From contig JAYESD010000002.1 of assembly GCA_036927565.1 (NCBI GenBank), positions 142,111,167 through 142,175,166 on the forward strand: a stretch of DNA of 64,000 nt, written 5' to 3'. The stretch comes from Tuctoria greenei (Eukaryota; Streptophyta; Magnoliopsida; Poales; Poaceae). Below are positions 21,645-32,880 of the stretch, in pieces. Within the stretch, counting starts at the first letter, position 1; every line of letters starts with the position of its first letter. Both the position numbers and the translations under genes were made by a program. Under the pieces are notes generated by a model. That model was not told the DNA's origin, ran no database searches, and saw only the letters and a list, made by a program, of their open reading frames with translations.

Positions 21645-21656
21645 TGGTATCAGAGC
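21645..21656 (+). other. C1 primer-binding site (initiator Met tRNA)
   Basis: TGGTATCAGAGC begins two bases after the 5' LTR end and is complementary to the 3' end of the plant initiator methionine tRNA. Confidence 0.85.
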
Positions 21657-21702
21657 AAGGTTGCTCATAGGATCATTCTAGCTTCACCGCTAGAGAGCTA
21701 AA

Positions 21703-23825
21703 ATGGCTAAGGTTGGGGGTTCGGTTCCTATCTTCGAGGGCAAGAACTTTGCCTATTGGAAAGCACGCATGCGCGCTTACCTTGAGGCTATTGCTCCCGA
21801 AGTATGGAAAGCGACCCACGCGGGGTTTGGAGAACATAATTATATTGGTGATCAACTAAAATGGGATGCTAAAGCTAGGAATGCAATCTATGAATGTATT
21901 AGTCAAGATGTGTTTTCTAGGATTGCTAGCAAGGAAAAGGCTTGTGAAATTTGGGCTTGCTTAATAGAGATTCATGAGGGCTCTTCTCGTGTTAAAGAAC
22001 TAAAATATCATATGCTTAAAGCCAAGTATGATGAATTTAAAATGCTTCCTCATGAAAATGTCAATGAGATGTTCTCTCGCTTAAATGTGCTTATTGAAGA
22101 AATAAATGCTCTTGACATTGCTTCTCTTGGGAAGGGACTCATCAACCGCAAGATCCTCATGCTCCTCCCAAGCCAAAGTACAACATCATCAACTCCATGC
22201 TCCAAAAAGAGTCACTTGACCACATTGAAGTTTCGGAGCTCATTGGAGAAATACACGCTCATGAGATGAGTGTACTTGGGATGATGGAGCAATCATCATC
22301 AAAGACAATTGCTCTAAAGGCCTCCACCAAGAAAACAAGCCTCAAGAAGAAGAAGGTGGTTGAGCCTAGCTCAAGTGAAGAAGAACAATCATCAAGTGAA
22401 GATGATGATGATGAGCTTGCATTAATGATGAGAAAGTTCTCACACTTGAACTCCAAGATTACCAAGAAGGGGTACACCTTTGATCCCAAGAAGAAAGCAT
22501 TTCTACCAAGGAGAGATGATCGCAAGACTTGCTACAATTGTGGTGATCAAGGCCACATCTCCTATGATTGTCCAAAACCGGACAAAAGAAGAGAGAACTA
22601 TAAAGGCAAGCATCGCAAGCTTGAAGGAAGCGATGATGATGAAGAAGCCAAACCAAAGCCAAGATCCTTTGGGAAGAAGAAACATGACAAGGGCAAGAAG
22701 GCAAGACTCTTCCCAAAGAAGAGAAATGGCCCACAAAAGGTGTTCATGTATGAGGCAAATGAATGGGTCACCGATGAAGAAACAAGTGATGAAGAGAGTG
22801 AAGAGGAAGAAGAAAGCTTGGCCGGCCTCGCCATCGCCAACAATGATGATGCACCTCTTCATCCACCGCCCATGTGCCTCATGGCGAAAGGTAACACCAA
22901 GGTATGTGATGACTCTAGCGATGATGAGCTTTCCCCCGATGATTTAACTTCTTTGATAAATGAATATCATGCTATCATTAAGAGGGAAAAGAGTAAGGTT
23001 AAAGTGCTTGAAGAAACTCGTGCTAAACTTGAGAGTACTAACCTTGATTTGCTTGACAAGTATGAAAGCATACTCAAAGAGCATGACACGCTCAAATCCC
23101 ATGTCAAGCAAATTGAGGAAGAAAAGCCTAAAATTAAGATAGATAATCATGAACTTGACTTAACACACCAAACACTCTTGGAAGAGCACAACAAGTTAAT
23201 ACAAGAACATCAAACACTTAACCTTGCTCATGACATGCTTGATCAAGAATTGAAAAATATGAAGAAGCAAACCCTTAATGATAAGATATCCATTACTTCT
23301 CATGCCACTAATGCTTTGCACAAGTCTTTGCCTTTGAAAGCTAATGCTAGGGAGAAGGACTTGTTGGAAGAAATTGAGAGTCTCCGCACTAGTGTGGCTA
23401 GACTTTCGAAAGGAGAAGTCAAGCACAAGGAAATTCTCTTCCAACAAGCAAAGGCCTTCAACAAGAGAGGACTTGGATCCTTCCAGGTGCCTAACAAAGG
23501 AAAGGTGCCCTCACCGGAGCTAAGACCAAGCTTCATCAAGGAAGTTGGTTCTTATTGCCAACATTGTGAGGTCACCGGTCACCACACAAGGGAGTGTCCT
23601 CTTCCTAACCGACCTTCTCCTAAATTGCCTACTAACTATAAATCTACTTTCAATGATCATTATTATCTCTTAAGTAAAGTAGGTGGCAAGGTGAAGGCTA
23701 GATTCATTGGCAAAGACATGAAGGGCATGAAGGGGAAGCTCCCCAAGCAACTTTGGGTCCCAAAAACACTTGTATCACACATACAAGGACCTAAGTTGGC
23801 TTGGGTGCCTAAAGTCAAAAATTGA
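21703..23825 (+). pseudogene. C1 gag with one frameshift
   Basis: ATG at 21703 opens MAKVGGSVPIFEGKNFAYWKARM, the standard Sirevirus Gag start, and the fold continues for about 150 residues. A one-base frame change near 22165-22175 moves the reading to the next frame, which is then open for more than 530 codons. Features of the second part are: acidic Ser/Glu tracts; a first CCHC knuckle CYNCGDQGHISYDC; a Lys-rich stretch; long heptad-rich coiled coils (about 22950-23420); a second knuckle CQHCEVTGHHTREC; and the repeated LWVPKTL/AWVPKV ending. Total length near 700 residues is normal for Sirevirus Gag. It forms the virus-like particle and binds RNA. One change breaks an otherwise open gene. 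Confidence 0.85.
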
Positions 23826-23839
23826 ATTCATGTGTGTAG

Positions 23840-26800
23840 GTGAACTACAAAGCCGGAGGAAAGCATTGGGTACTCGATAGCGGGTGCACTCAACATATGA
23901 CCGACAATGATGGTATGTTCACCACCATAGAAAACCCCGGCAATCATGAACAAGTCACCTTTGGTGATAACTCTAAGGGAAAGGTAATTGGGTTAGGTAA
24001 AATTGCTATTTCAAATGACTTGTCTATTTCTAATGTCTTGTACGTTAAGCTACTTAGCTTTAATTTACTTTCTATTGCACAACTATGTGATCTTGGACTA
24101 ACGTGCACATTTAGCAAAAATGATGTTGTGAGTAGTGAAACTAGCCAAGACATAGTCTTCAAAGGATTTCGGCATGGACATCTCTACCTAGTGGACTTCG
24201 CCAACAAGAATGCTAGCTTGACCACTTGTCTTTTCACTAAGACAAGCTTGGGATGGCTATGGCACCGATGCATAGCGCACATTGGAATGAGCAAACTCAA
24301 GAAGTCATTCAAGCTTGGGATGGTGACCGGCGTGAAGGATGTCACATTTGAGAAGAACAAGCTTTGTAGCGCTTGTCAAGCCGGGAAGCAAGTTGCTTCA
24401 CACCACCCAATGAAGACAATGGTGTCAACCTCCAAGCCACTTGAACTACTCCACATGGACCTCTTCGGACCGTCCACATATCAAAGCCTTGGCGGTAACC
24501 TCTATTGTCTCGTTATTGTTGATGACTATTCTCGCTATGCTTGAACTTTATTTCTAGGTGACAAGAGTGAGACTCCGAAAGTGTTCAAGACCTTTGCCAA
24601 CCACGCTCAAAGGGAATTTCAACTTCCCATCATCAAGGTCCGGAGTGACAACGACACCGAATTCAAGAACTACAACATTGGGGAGTGGTGTGACCGTGAA
24701 GGAGTAAAACATGAGTTTTCGGCCACATACACCCCTCAACAAAATGGTGTCGTTGAAAGGAAGAACAAGACACTCATCACTCTTGCAAGAGCAATGCTTG
24801 ATGACTACGGCACATCGGAGAAGTTTTGGGCCGAAGCGATCAACACGGCGTGCCATGCCGCAAATAGGGTCTATCTCCATCGACTACTTCAAAAGACCCC
24901 GTACGAGCTTCTCATTGGGAGAAAGCCCAACATCTCCTACTTTCGAGTCTTTGGATGCAAGTGCTACATCTACCGCAAGAAAAGGCTCGGTAAGTTTGAA
25001 AGAAGATGTGATGTTGGTATATTCCTTGGTTATGCATCAAACTCAAAAGCATATCGAGTATTCAACCAAACCTCCGGTTTAGTTGAAGAAAGTTGTGATG
25101 TTGAGTTTGATGAATCTAATGGCTCCCAAGAGGGGAGTTTTGGTCATGATGAAATAGATGATGAGCCTCTACGAGAAGCCATGAAGAACATGACCATTGG
25201 AGACATCAAGCCCGAAGTTGAGGAGAGCCATGATCAAGGGGGAGCTTCAAGTTCCAACAACAACACCTCTATGGCGCCTCAAGTTGACGAAGAAGAGAAG
25301 GATGATCCATTGCCAACTCAAGACTCACAAGCACAACAACATCAAGAAGAAGAAGAAGTCCATGATCAAGTCCAACCACAAGAGGAGCAACACGCATCAC
25401 CTTCGCCAAGTGCTTCACAACCGCTTATGAGGCATGGACGCATCTCCAAGGCGCATCCAATGGATCAAATCATTGGAAGTCCGTCAAGGGGTGTAAGTAC
25501 ACGTTCTCGCCACGTTGCTTCGTTTTGTGAGCACTACTCTTTTGTTTCGTGTGTAGAACCCACTCACATTGAGGAAGCGCTCCAAGACCCAAATTGGGTG
25601 ATGGCCATGCAAGAAGAACTCAACAACTTCATCCGCAATGAAGTTTGGGTGTTGGAGGAGCGACCCAAGGACAAGAATGTCATTGGAACAAAGTGGGTGT
25701 ACCGCAACAAACAAGACGAGAATGGCGTTGTGGTCTGCAACAAGGCAAGACTTGTGGCCAAAGGGTTCTCGCAAGTTGAAGGACTAGATTTTGGGGAGAC
25801 ATTTGCCCCGGTCGCCCAGCTAGAAGCCATCCGTATAGTTCTTGCCTTTGCATCACATCATAGTATTAGACTTTATCAAATGGATGTGAAAAGTGCCTTT
25901 CTTAATGGTTACATTAACGAGCTTGCTTATGTTGAACAACCTCCCGAGTTTGAAGATCCGAGGAATCCTAATCATGTGTATAGGTTGCACAAGGCGCTCT
26001 ATGGGCTCAAGCAAGCACCTAGGGCGTGGTACGAACGACTACGGGATTTCCTCATCATGCAAGGATTCAAGATCGGGAGGGTGGACACCACACTCTTCAC
26101 CAAGGACATCAACGGAAATTTGTTCATTTGTCAAATTTATGTTGATGATATTATATTTGGTTCAACTAACGAAGCTTTTAGCCATGAGTTTGGCAAAATG
26201 ATGTCTAGGGAATTCGAGATGTCAATGATTGGAGAGCTCAACTTCTTCCTTGGATTTCAAATCAAGCAACTTCAAGAGGGGACCTTCGTCTATCAAGAGA
26301 AGTACACCAAGGACCTCTTGAAGAAATTTGAGATGGGAGATTGTAGCTCAAGAAGCACGCCAATGGCAACAAATTGTAATCTCGACGCGGATAAGGACGG
26401 TAAACCTATTGATCAATCTAACTACCGTTCTATGATTGGTTCATTGCTTTACCTTACCACATCTAGGCCCGATATCATGTTTAGTGTATGCTTATGTGCT
26501 CGCTTTCAAGCGGCACCTAAAGAATCACATAGGAAGGCGGTCTTTAGGATACTTAGGTATCTTAAGCATACTCCTAGTGTGGGCTTGTGGTACCCTAAAG
26601 GTGCAAAATTCCATCTTGTGGGATACTCGGATTCGGACTTTGCCGGATGACGTGTGGATCGCAAGAGTACCTCCGGTGGGTGCCACTTGCTTGGGCGTTC
26701 CGTAGTTTCTTGGTCAAGCAAGAAGCAAAATTCCATCGCTTTGTCCACGGCGGAAGCGGAGTATATTGCGGCCGGTGCATGTTGTGCCCAAATTCTTTAT

Positions 26801-27091
26801 ATGAAACAAACCCTTTTGGACTTTGGTATTAAACTTGGTTGTGTGCCTCTCCTTTGTGACAATGAAAGTGCGGTTAAGATAGCTAAGAACCCCGTTCAAC
26901 ACTCCCGCACTAAGCACATTGATATTCGCCATCATTTCTTAAGGGACCCTGAAGCTAAGGGAGACATCTCATTGCGAGGTGTTAGGTCTGAAGAACAATT
27001 GGTGGATATCTTCTCTAAACCACTTGATGAGAAAACTTTTTCTAGGCTAAGGAGTGAATTAAATGTGCTAAATGCAACAAACGTCATGTAA
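23840..27091 (+). pseudogene. C1 pol (protease, integrase, RT, RNase H) with two stop codons
   Basis: All of pol lies in one frame, offset from gag. Domains in order: aspartic protease with VLDSGCTQHMT (about 23870); GAG-preintegrase zinc region WHRCIAHIGM...CSACQAGKQ; integrase core with Asp in LLHMDLFG, Asp in RSDNDTEF (a Gly is usual before Thr) and Glu in QQNGVVERKN; RT with QMDVKSAFLNG, the YVDD codons at 26138-26149 and LYGLKQAPRAWYERL; RNase H with GYSDSDFAG, SSKKQNSIALSTAEAEY and TKHIDIRHHF. In-frame TGA codons at 24542-24544 (where Trp is usual) and 26648-26650 (where Cys is usual) break it. There are no frameshifts in this 3.2-kb gene. Confidence 0.9.
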
Positions 27092-28377
27092 GAATTGCAT
27101 ATCATATAGGTCTTGCCTAACTCTCAAAGGATAGGAGTGAACAAGGGTTAGCTTGGGATGGTGGTTCTTTTGAGTTTTCCCAAGGCTTGGAGAGTTGCTC
27201 TCCCTGAAGAAGCCTTTGAAAGGTTCAAACTTGGCAAGATAGATTTAATTTATGCCTTGCATGATGCCTGCCATATAGATTTACTATTTCTTGCATTATA
27301 AAATGTTTGGCATTGCATACGGTAGATTGTCACAAAGGGGAACCCACCTCATGAGAAAGAGACTTGTTTGAAATGCAATATCTCAACTCATATAAGGTGG
27401 AAAGAACAAAATGTTAGGTGCGTTAATACCTAGAGGAACATGCTTCAAATAGATAGAAGTCTTCATACTCTACCTCACAAAGCATGGGCCTTACATTTTA
27501 TTTTGGATAATTTTCCTCCTATTTTTCTCGATGTTCCATTTGCTTTAAGGCCTAGCCAAGCTATTGGCATATTAGTATCTTTGAGGGGTAAGGGGTTGCC
27601 CAAAAAGTCCTAAGACATGTGTTTCTCTTTGCTTGTTTGTTTGGTCAAAGGACATATATGGGATGTTTTGTTCTGCAGTCATCGGATTATCCGATGCCCT
27701 AGGTCAATCCCTCATCGGACCAATAGGTGTTCAATCTCCAAGGGCCAGTTCAGTCAGTATCTCAATTCAACCGACGCGTTCATTCTGAAAAACATCGGTC
27801 CATCCGGTGTTTACAATTCTGGAACTATGGTCAATTCCACCGATGCTACCCCCTCCATCGTCGGTCCATCCGATGTCAACAACAACTTTTTGAATATCCT
27901 TACTGTGGCATTCGACCGATGCATATCCCATCTAACATCGGTCCATCCAGTGTTAAAATTTCTGCTAGGGTTTGGACCCACTATTTAAACCGGCCGTACC
28001 CCTTCCCCTTTCTCTCTCCCGATCCCGACGCCGCCACCGCTTTCCCCTCGCCGCGCCACCACCGACTGCTGCCACCGTCGCCGCCGGACGCCGCCGCCGT
28101 CCACCGGCCGCCGCCGCCCGTCGCGCCGCCGCCTCCTTCCACTCGCCGCTGCTAGCCGCCGGCTCACCTCCGCCGCTTCTAGTCGCCGCCTCACCTCCAA
28201 GCGCCGCCGCCTCACCAGTCGCCGCCTCCACCACTCGCCGCCGCCACCGCTCTTCCCCATCGCCACAGCGCCTCCGCCGCCCCGCGCACACATTGCCGTC
28301 GCGGTGCATCCATCGCCGCTGGGGTTTCGCAACCCCGTCAATCTCCGTCATATCCTTCGTCGACTCCGTGCAATCGC
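27092..28377 (+). promoter_or_regulatory. C1 inter-ORF region with a second palindrome cluster
   Basis: No gene is seen between pol and the third ORF. At about 27675-27955 there are repeated ATCGGATTATCCGATG, ACATCGGTCCATCCGGTG and TCGGTCCATCCGATG palindromes. These match the motifs of the C1 LTR. From about 27990 the sequence becomes an extremely C-rich, GCC-repeat leader without a supported frame, ending at the ATG of the third ORF. Confidence 0.55.
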
Positions 28378-30552
28378 GTGATCGCAATGGCTCGCGACAA
28401 GAAGAACAAGGGCAAGGCTATCGCGGAGCCGGCCGCGAAGAAGCAAAAGTTGTCGAAGGAGGAGAAGAAGGCCTTGATGGCCGCTAGCGCCGCCGAGGAG
28501 CGTGAGCGTGGCCGAGGAGGGTCGCTAAGGATCCGTGAGGCTCGTCCGAGGCAGCCTCCGGTGATTGATGACTCCGAGGCCGAAGAGGAGCCAGTTGAGC
28601 CTCTCGTCTGCCGGCGCTCAGCCCGGACCCGTGGGGGTCACACCGAGGCAGCACCACGTCCGAGACCGACGGCTGCCGACCGTCGTGAGGACAGGGAGGC
28701 CCAGCGAGCGATCTATGAGATGGACACCACTGTCCATGTCGCTGAAGGAGTCTGGTTGACCGACTACCGGAAGATGAAGGCCAAGCAGCTTCACAAGCTC
28801 AGATGGAATGTACTGCTTGAGGAGTGGTACCCGCAGCCCAGAGAGGCTCTGGTGGATAGTCGCTTCTGGACTCTCACCCAGGCATCACTATATGAGACCT
28901 ACATGCGTCGAGGGCACAAGCTGTTTCAACACAACTATCTGGATTGGGGACAGCTAGCTTTGGCAGCAGAGATGGAGATCCGTCCTTATTTTGAGAGGTA
29001 CCGAGGTTTGGTGCAGCTGATGGCATATGAGCGGAGTGCCTATGTGGAAGATTGGGTCCGCGTCTTCTATGCCACCCTCTATGTCTCTGAGGGCAGAAGA
29101 TCAATTGACTTCATGTTTATGGGTCAGCACTACCACTTGACGAGGCAGACGCTGGGACAGTTGCTTGGAGTGGATTTGCACGACACCTGCGTGCGTGAGA
29201 GGGTCTATGGTCAGGCAGATCCACCGAGGAGGCCGCTCACTGGAGGAGTGGCACCACCGCTAGAGGAGATCCGTTCTTTGTTCGGTCCTACTTTCTCTCC
29301 TGACCAGCCGAGAGTACCAGCCTTGTTGACTCCAGCTGCGCGCACAGTGCACCTCACCTTGCGCCGCACGCTCCTGCCGAGGTCTGGCTATTTGGAGGGG
29401 TTCACCAGCTTACAACAGACTCTCCTGTTCTACATCATGAACGGGATGGAGTTCGACATCGTGGACGTCCTCATATGCGAGATGGAGGATGTGATCATAG
29501 ACGGTGTGGGCATGATGAGGCAGCTAGTATATGGGCATTGGGTCACCTACCTGCTTACTATGATGGCTCCTGAGGGGTCCGCCGTGCACGACCGTCTCAC
29601 TGACGAGAGTGTGACACGGTTCGGTCACTACCGTGCCCCAGCTCCTGGAGACCGCCGCCTTGGCCGTCCAGTTGAGCGTCAGGTCAGGGCCCGACTGTCT
29701 GAGGAGGACTGGTCTGACTTAGAGAAGGAGGATGAGAGGCTTGCCGAGGATGAGGCACAGGGGGAGGACTTGCAGCATATCTGGTCAGAGAGCGACACCG
29801 ACGATAGTGTCGAGGAGTACTTCCCTCCTCCGCCCTCTCCCAGGCAGCACGACGCGGAGGCTGGAGGCTCTACAGCGCCACCACCTACTCCACCTCCCAT
29901 CACTGAGGCGCAGGTCACACAGCCGTCAGAGCTGACGTCGCTTCTCCAGCAAATGGTTGAGCAGCAGCGTCTGGACAGGCTGGCAGCCGAGCAGGCCCGA
30001 GCGGAGCAGGCTGCCCGTCTCCTTGAGCTCCAGCAGCAGCAGCAGGAGATGCAGCGTCAGATCGCCCGTGAGAGGCGTGAAGACACTGACAGGCTGACGG
30101 GGCTCATCGACCAGATGCACCAGCGCACCCTCGACCAGTAGCAGCAGACGCAGCAGGCAATGATGGGCATCCTGGGGTTGATCACCAACCTCTACACCCA
30201 GACCGGGATTGCCCTCTCGTCGCAGCTGCCAGGAGTCGCTCCACCACCTCCAGTCTTGGCTCCAGCTGCCGCTCCAGTGGCCCCAATACCTTCTACGCCG
30301 ATTCCCTCCTTCAGCATGTCTCCTCTTCTGGCTCCTAGTGCTCCGTTTCACTCCCCGCTGCCGGCCACAACCCTGTTCCAGCAGTCGCCGGCCTCCGTCG
30401 TCAGTGCCCCTGCTCCAGCAGCTCCTCCACAGCAGGCACCGACGGTGGCTCCTACGGCTCCGGCAGCTCCCTCCACCGCTACTCCAGCCAGCAGCTCCGA
30501 CGACAGCAACGGTGACCAGTTCGTCATCGCGCCCAGTACTCAGGGTCCTTAG
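28378..30552 (+). pseudogene. C1 third ORF ('envelope-like' position), one in-frame stop
   Basis: A 725-codon frame broken only by a TAG at 30139-30141 within a Gln-rich run, most simply a CAG-to-TAG change. An ATG at 28387 in a better context may be the real start. Features: a Lys-rich N-terminus (KKNKGK...KKQKLSKEEKK) resembling a bipartite nuclear localisation signal; a globular middle (about residues 110-400) with RFWTLTQASLYETYMRRGH, PYFERYRGLVQLM and WVRVFYATLYV; an acidic stretch; a Glu/Gln/Arg-rich coiled coil (about 520-590); and a Pro/Ala-rich tail. No signal peptide or membrane segment is visible. Position after pol matches the Sirevirus env-like gene. The middle resembles the ORF of Athila-type elements (Pfam Transposase_32-like, from recall). 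Function unknown. Confidence 0.7.
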
Positions 30553-30926
30553 GCGCTCGGATCCCTTTTTGGTGTCTTGATGCCAAAGGGGGAGAAGAGT
30601 TAGAGGAGTCAGGGGGAGCGTCTTAGTGTCAGGGGGAGTCTCTTTTATCATTCTTGTCGTTTATCATTCTTGTAATTCAGTGTGTTTGCTACATTTGGTG
30701 TGTTTCTACTTTTGAGCTCTAATGAACTTATTTCCATGAGTTGTTAATCGATTGGGCTTATTTGGTGTTTATCTATGTTTTTGATCACTTATTATTCACA
30801 CTTGAGTTATTAATTGATGTTTAAGCTTCAAGTGTGACATCCTGTATTCATTGCATATCCTTTGAAGTTTCATTCTATCAAATTCATTACTATTGCACTT
30901 TGATTATTGTGTTGTCATCAATCACC
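30553..30926 (+). other. C1 non-coding stretch before the polypurine tract
   Basis: AT-rich spacer with three GGGGGAG runs at about 30589, 30613 and 30643 that look like duplicated polypurine tracts. No gene is seen. Confidence 0.5.
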
Positions 30927-30940
30927 AAAAAGGGGGAGAT
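30927..30940 (+). other. C1 polypurine tract
   Basis: AAAAAGGGGGAGAT lies immediately before the 3' LTR start, the standard second-strand primer position. Confidence 0.85.
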
Positions 30941-32344
30941 TGAAAGCATCTAGGCCCCTCATGAAGTACGGTTTCGGTGATTAATGACAACCATTGAACT
31001 TTACTAATGAATTTGTGAATGCAAGGTCCCCATAATCACTCAATAAAATGAAATGAATATGTCATTGGAGACCCATATACATTCAACGTTTGAGAACAAA
31101 TCAATGAGATAAAGACAAGAAGTGAAAGCTCTTATGTCTAAGTCACTCAACCATAAGTTGACAACATACAATGCTTGAAGATCATCAGAGAGCCTTGTGG
31201 AACAAATGTCTAAGAGGTCATCTGAGCAAGACACAAAAGATTCACTCAAAACAACTCGAAGCAAACAAAATCAACTCACCGGATCAACCGATGATTTCAG
31301 AAATGTACACATCGGTCGAGTTGGTTCAACTGAAGAAGAAGACCTCAGACAAATGTACTCACCGGATCATCCGATGTGATTGGCTCAGTGACATCGGTCC
31401 ATCAGTACAGTTTGCAATACCATTGGACCAAGTGAAGCACTGGATCATTCGATGTGCAGACTTACACACATCGGTCGATCACTCCAGTAAGCATCAAGAT
31501 TAAGCAAATTCTGGAGGAAGAGCCACCGGATCATCCGATGAGAAGACAGGGGCAACATCGGTCTAACAACGGTCATATCTGACACAATGACATCAGCCAA
31601 AGTAATTAGACCGATGATAACTAAAGGGGAGACATCAGATCATCCGGTGTTCACAGTAAAGTTCTGTTAGCCTACTTTTCCAATGGCTATTTCGGGAAGG
31701 CTGGCTATAAATACCCCCTAACCCTGTCATTTCGTCAAGTCTTGATCACCTGAAGCTATCCACACATCCACAAGTGTTCAATGCCAAGAGCAATCACTTC
31801 CACACCATTTTGATCATCTCTACACCAAGATTTAGGCTAGAACTAGCTAGAGAGAGAGCTTGTGTGCCACCATTCTGGGTGAGTGGACTCTCTAGGTTAG
31901 TGTGAGAGCCTCAAGGGAGTGCCCTTGGTGTTGTAATCGTGAAGATACTTCTGGAGCTTGCCAATGCGTGTGTGGAAGCCCGGAAGGTCGAAGTTGTACA
32001 AGGCTTGAGCTCCACCTTGCCAAGGAGGCGAACGGAGAAGAATAGTGAAGACCCCTCGTCTCGGTGACTTGGGTGTGGCAAAACCCTTTGGTGGGTGCCA
32101 CAACGTGGATGTAGGAAGATCTTCACAATCTTGCCGAACCACGGGATAAATCCTTGTCTCCTCGGGAGTTTGCATCCCTCTCCTTCCTTTACTTTTATGC
32201 ATTTTATATTCCGCAAAGTTTCTGTCTACTAGAATGCATAGATAGTCGCGTAGGGAATTGGGCTTTAGAAATTAAGTTTCAATTGCTTAGAATTTTTTGA
32301 AGAAAGCCCAATTCACCCCCCCTCTTGGGCATTCGGTCCTTACA
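30941..32344 (+). repeat. C1 3' LTR
   Basis: 1404 bp, about 98% identical to the 5' LTR. It carries the same palindrome array and the TATA box at 31706-31713, and is followed by the CACAC duplication. Confidence 0.9.
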
Positions 32345-32880
32345 CACACACCTATGGAAGTGTGAGACAGTATCATAGAGGTTCTAGTCACTGCAAGGTG
32401 ATGAAATCACAAACACGTGGGTAAAGCGGTACAACCTCTGTAGAGTGTGTCTAAAAACTATCATGATAGTCGTGCTCCCGATTATGAGCAACCTGGATCC
32501 TCACATGATTAGAGGAAAACTTGGTATTGTGATGGTTTGGTAATGATTATGGTTAACAAAATGGTTATGGATGGTTATGAATTAAATTTTGATATAGATC
32601 ATGGTTATTGGTGATGAGAAATCTGGAATATGGATGATGGTATTGAAATATGGACTGGTACTATGATATTACTTATGGTTTATGATGGGTTTACCTTACA
32701 TTCATATAATATACACTACTTTTCAAATGTTTTAATATACTTTTCAGCACTTATCCGTTATTATATTCATCATTTGAATCAGCTACATGTCATACTTTCC
32801 ACACTTGCTGAGTACGACATGTACCCTCTCTTGCAATTCCCTCACCAACAGTTGCAGGTCAGGATTGGGAGTATAATGGG
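32345..32880 (+). repeat. G2-family LTR, plus orientation, second part, truncated
   Basis: It begins with the duplicated CACAC, then continues the LTR interrupted at 20237, matching the inverse of 44262-44780. It stops at GGGAGTATAATGGGAGTATAAT, about 340 bases short of the LTR end seen in G2 (43925). It passes straight into an inverted copy of the same LTR. Confidence 0.75.

Larger units (their letters stand above)
20238..32344 (+). mobile_element. C1: young complete Copia/Sirevirus element
   Basis: 12,107 bp with 1405/1404-bp LTRs, intact ends, CACAC target duplications, an initiator-Met primer site, a polypurine tract, gag, pol and a third ORF. The two LTRs differ by about 27 substitutions and two small indels counted by eye, near 2%. 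At the 1.3e-8 per site per year rate commonly used for grass LTRs, this gives roughly 0.7 million years. Gag has one frameshift, pol two stops and the third ORF one stop, so the copy is not autonomous. Two zinc knuckles, palindrome arrays and an extra ORF after pol fit the Sirevirus genus. Confidence 0.9.

Noticed and set aside
27727..28487. Several Pro/Ala/Arg-rich ORFs on both strands before the third ORF of C1
   Set aside because: Low-complexity GCC-repeat leader; all frames are open by composition.
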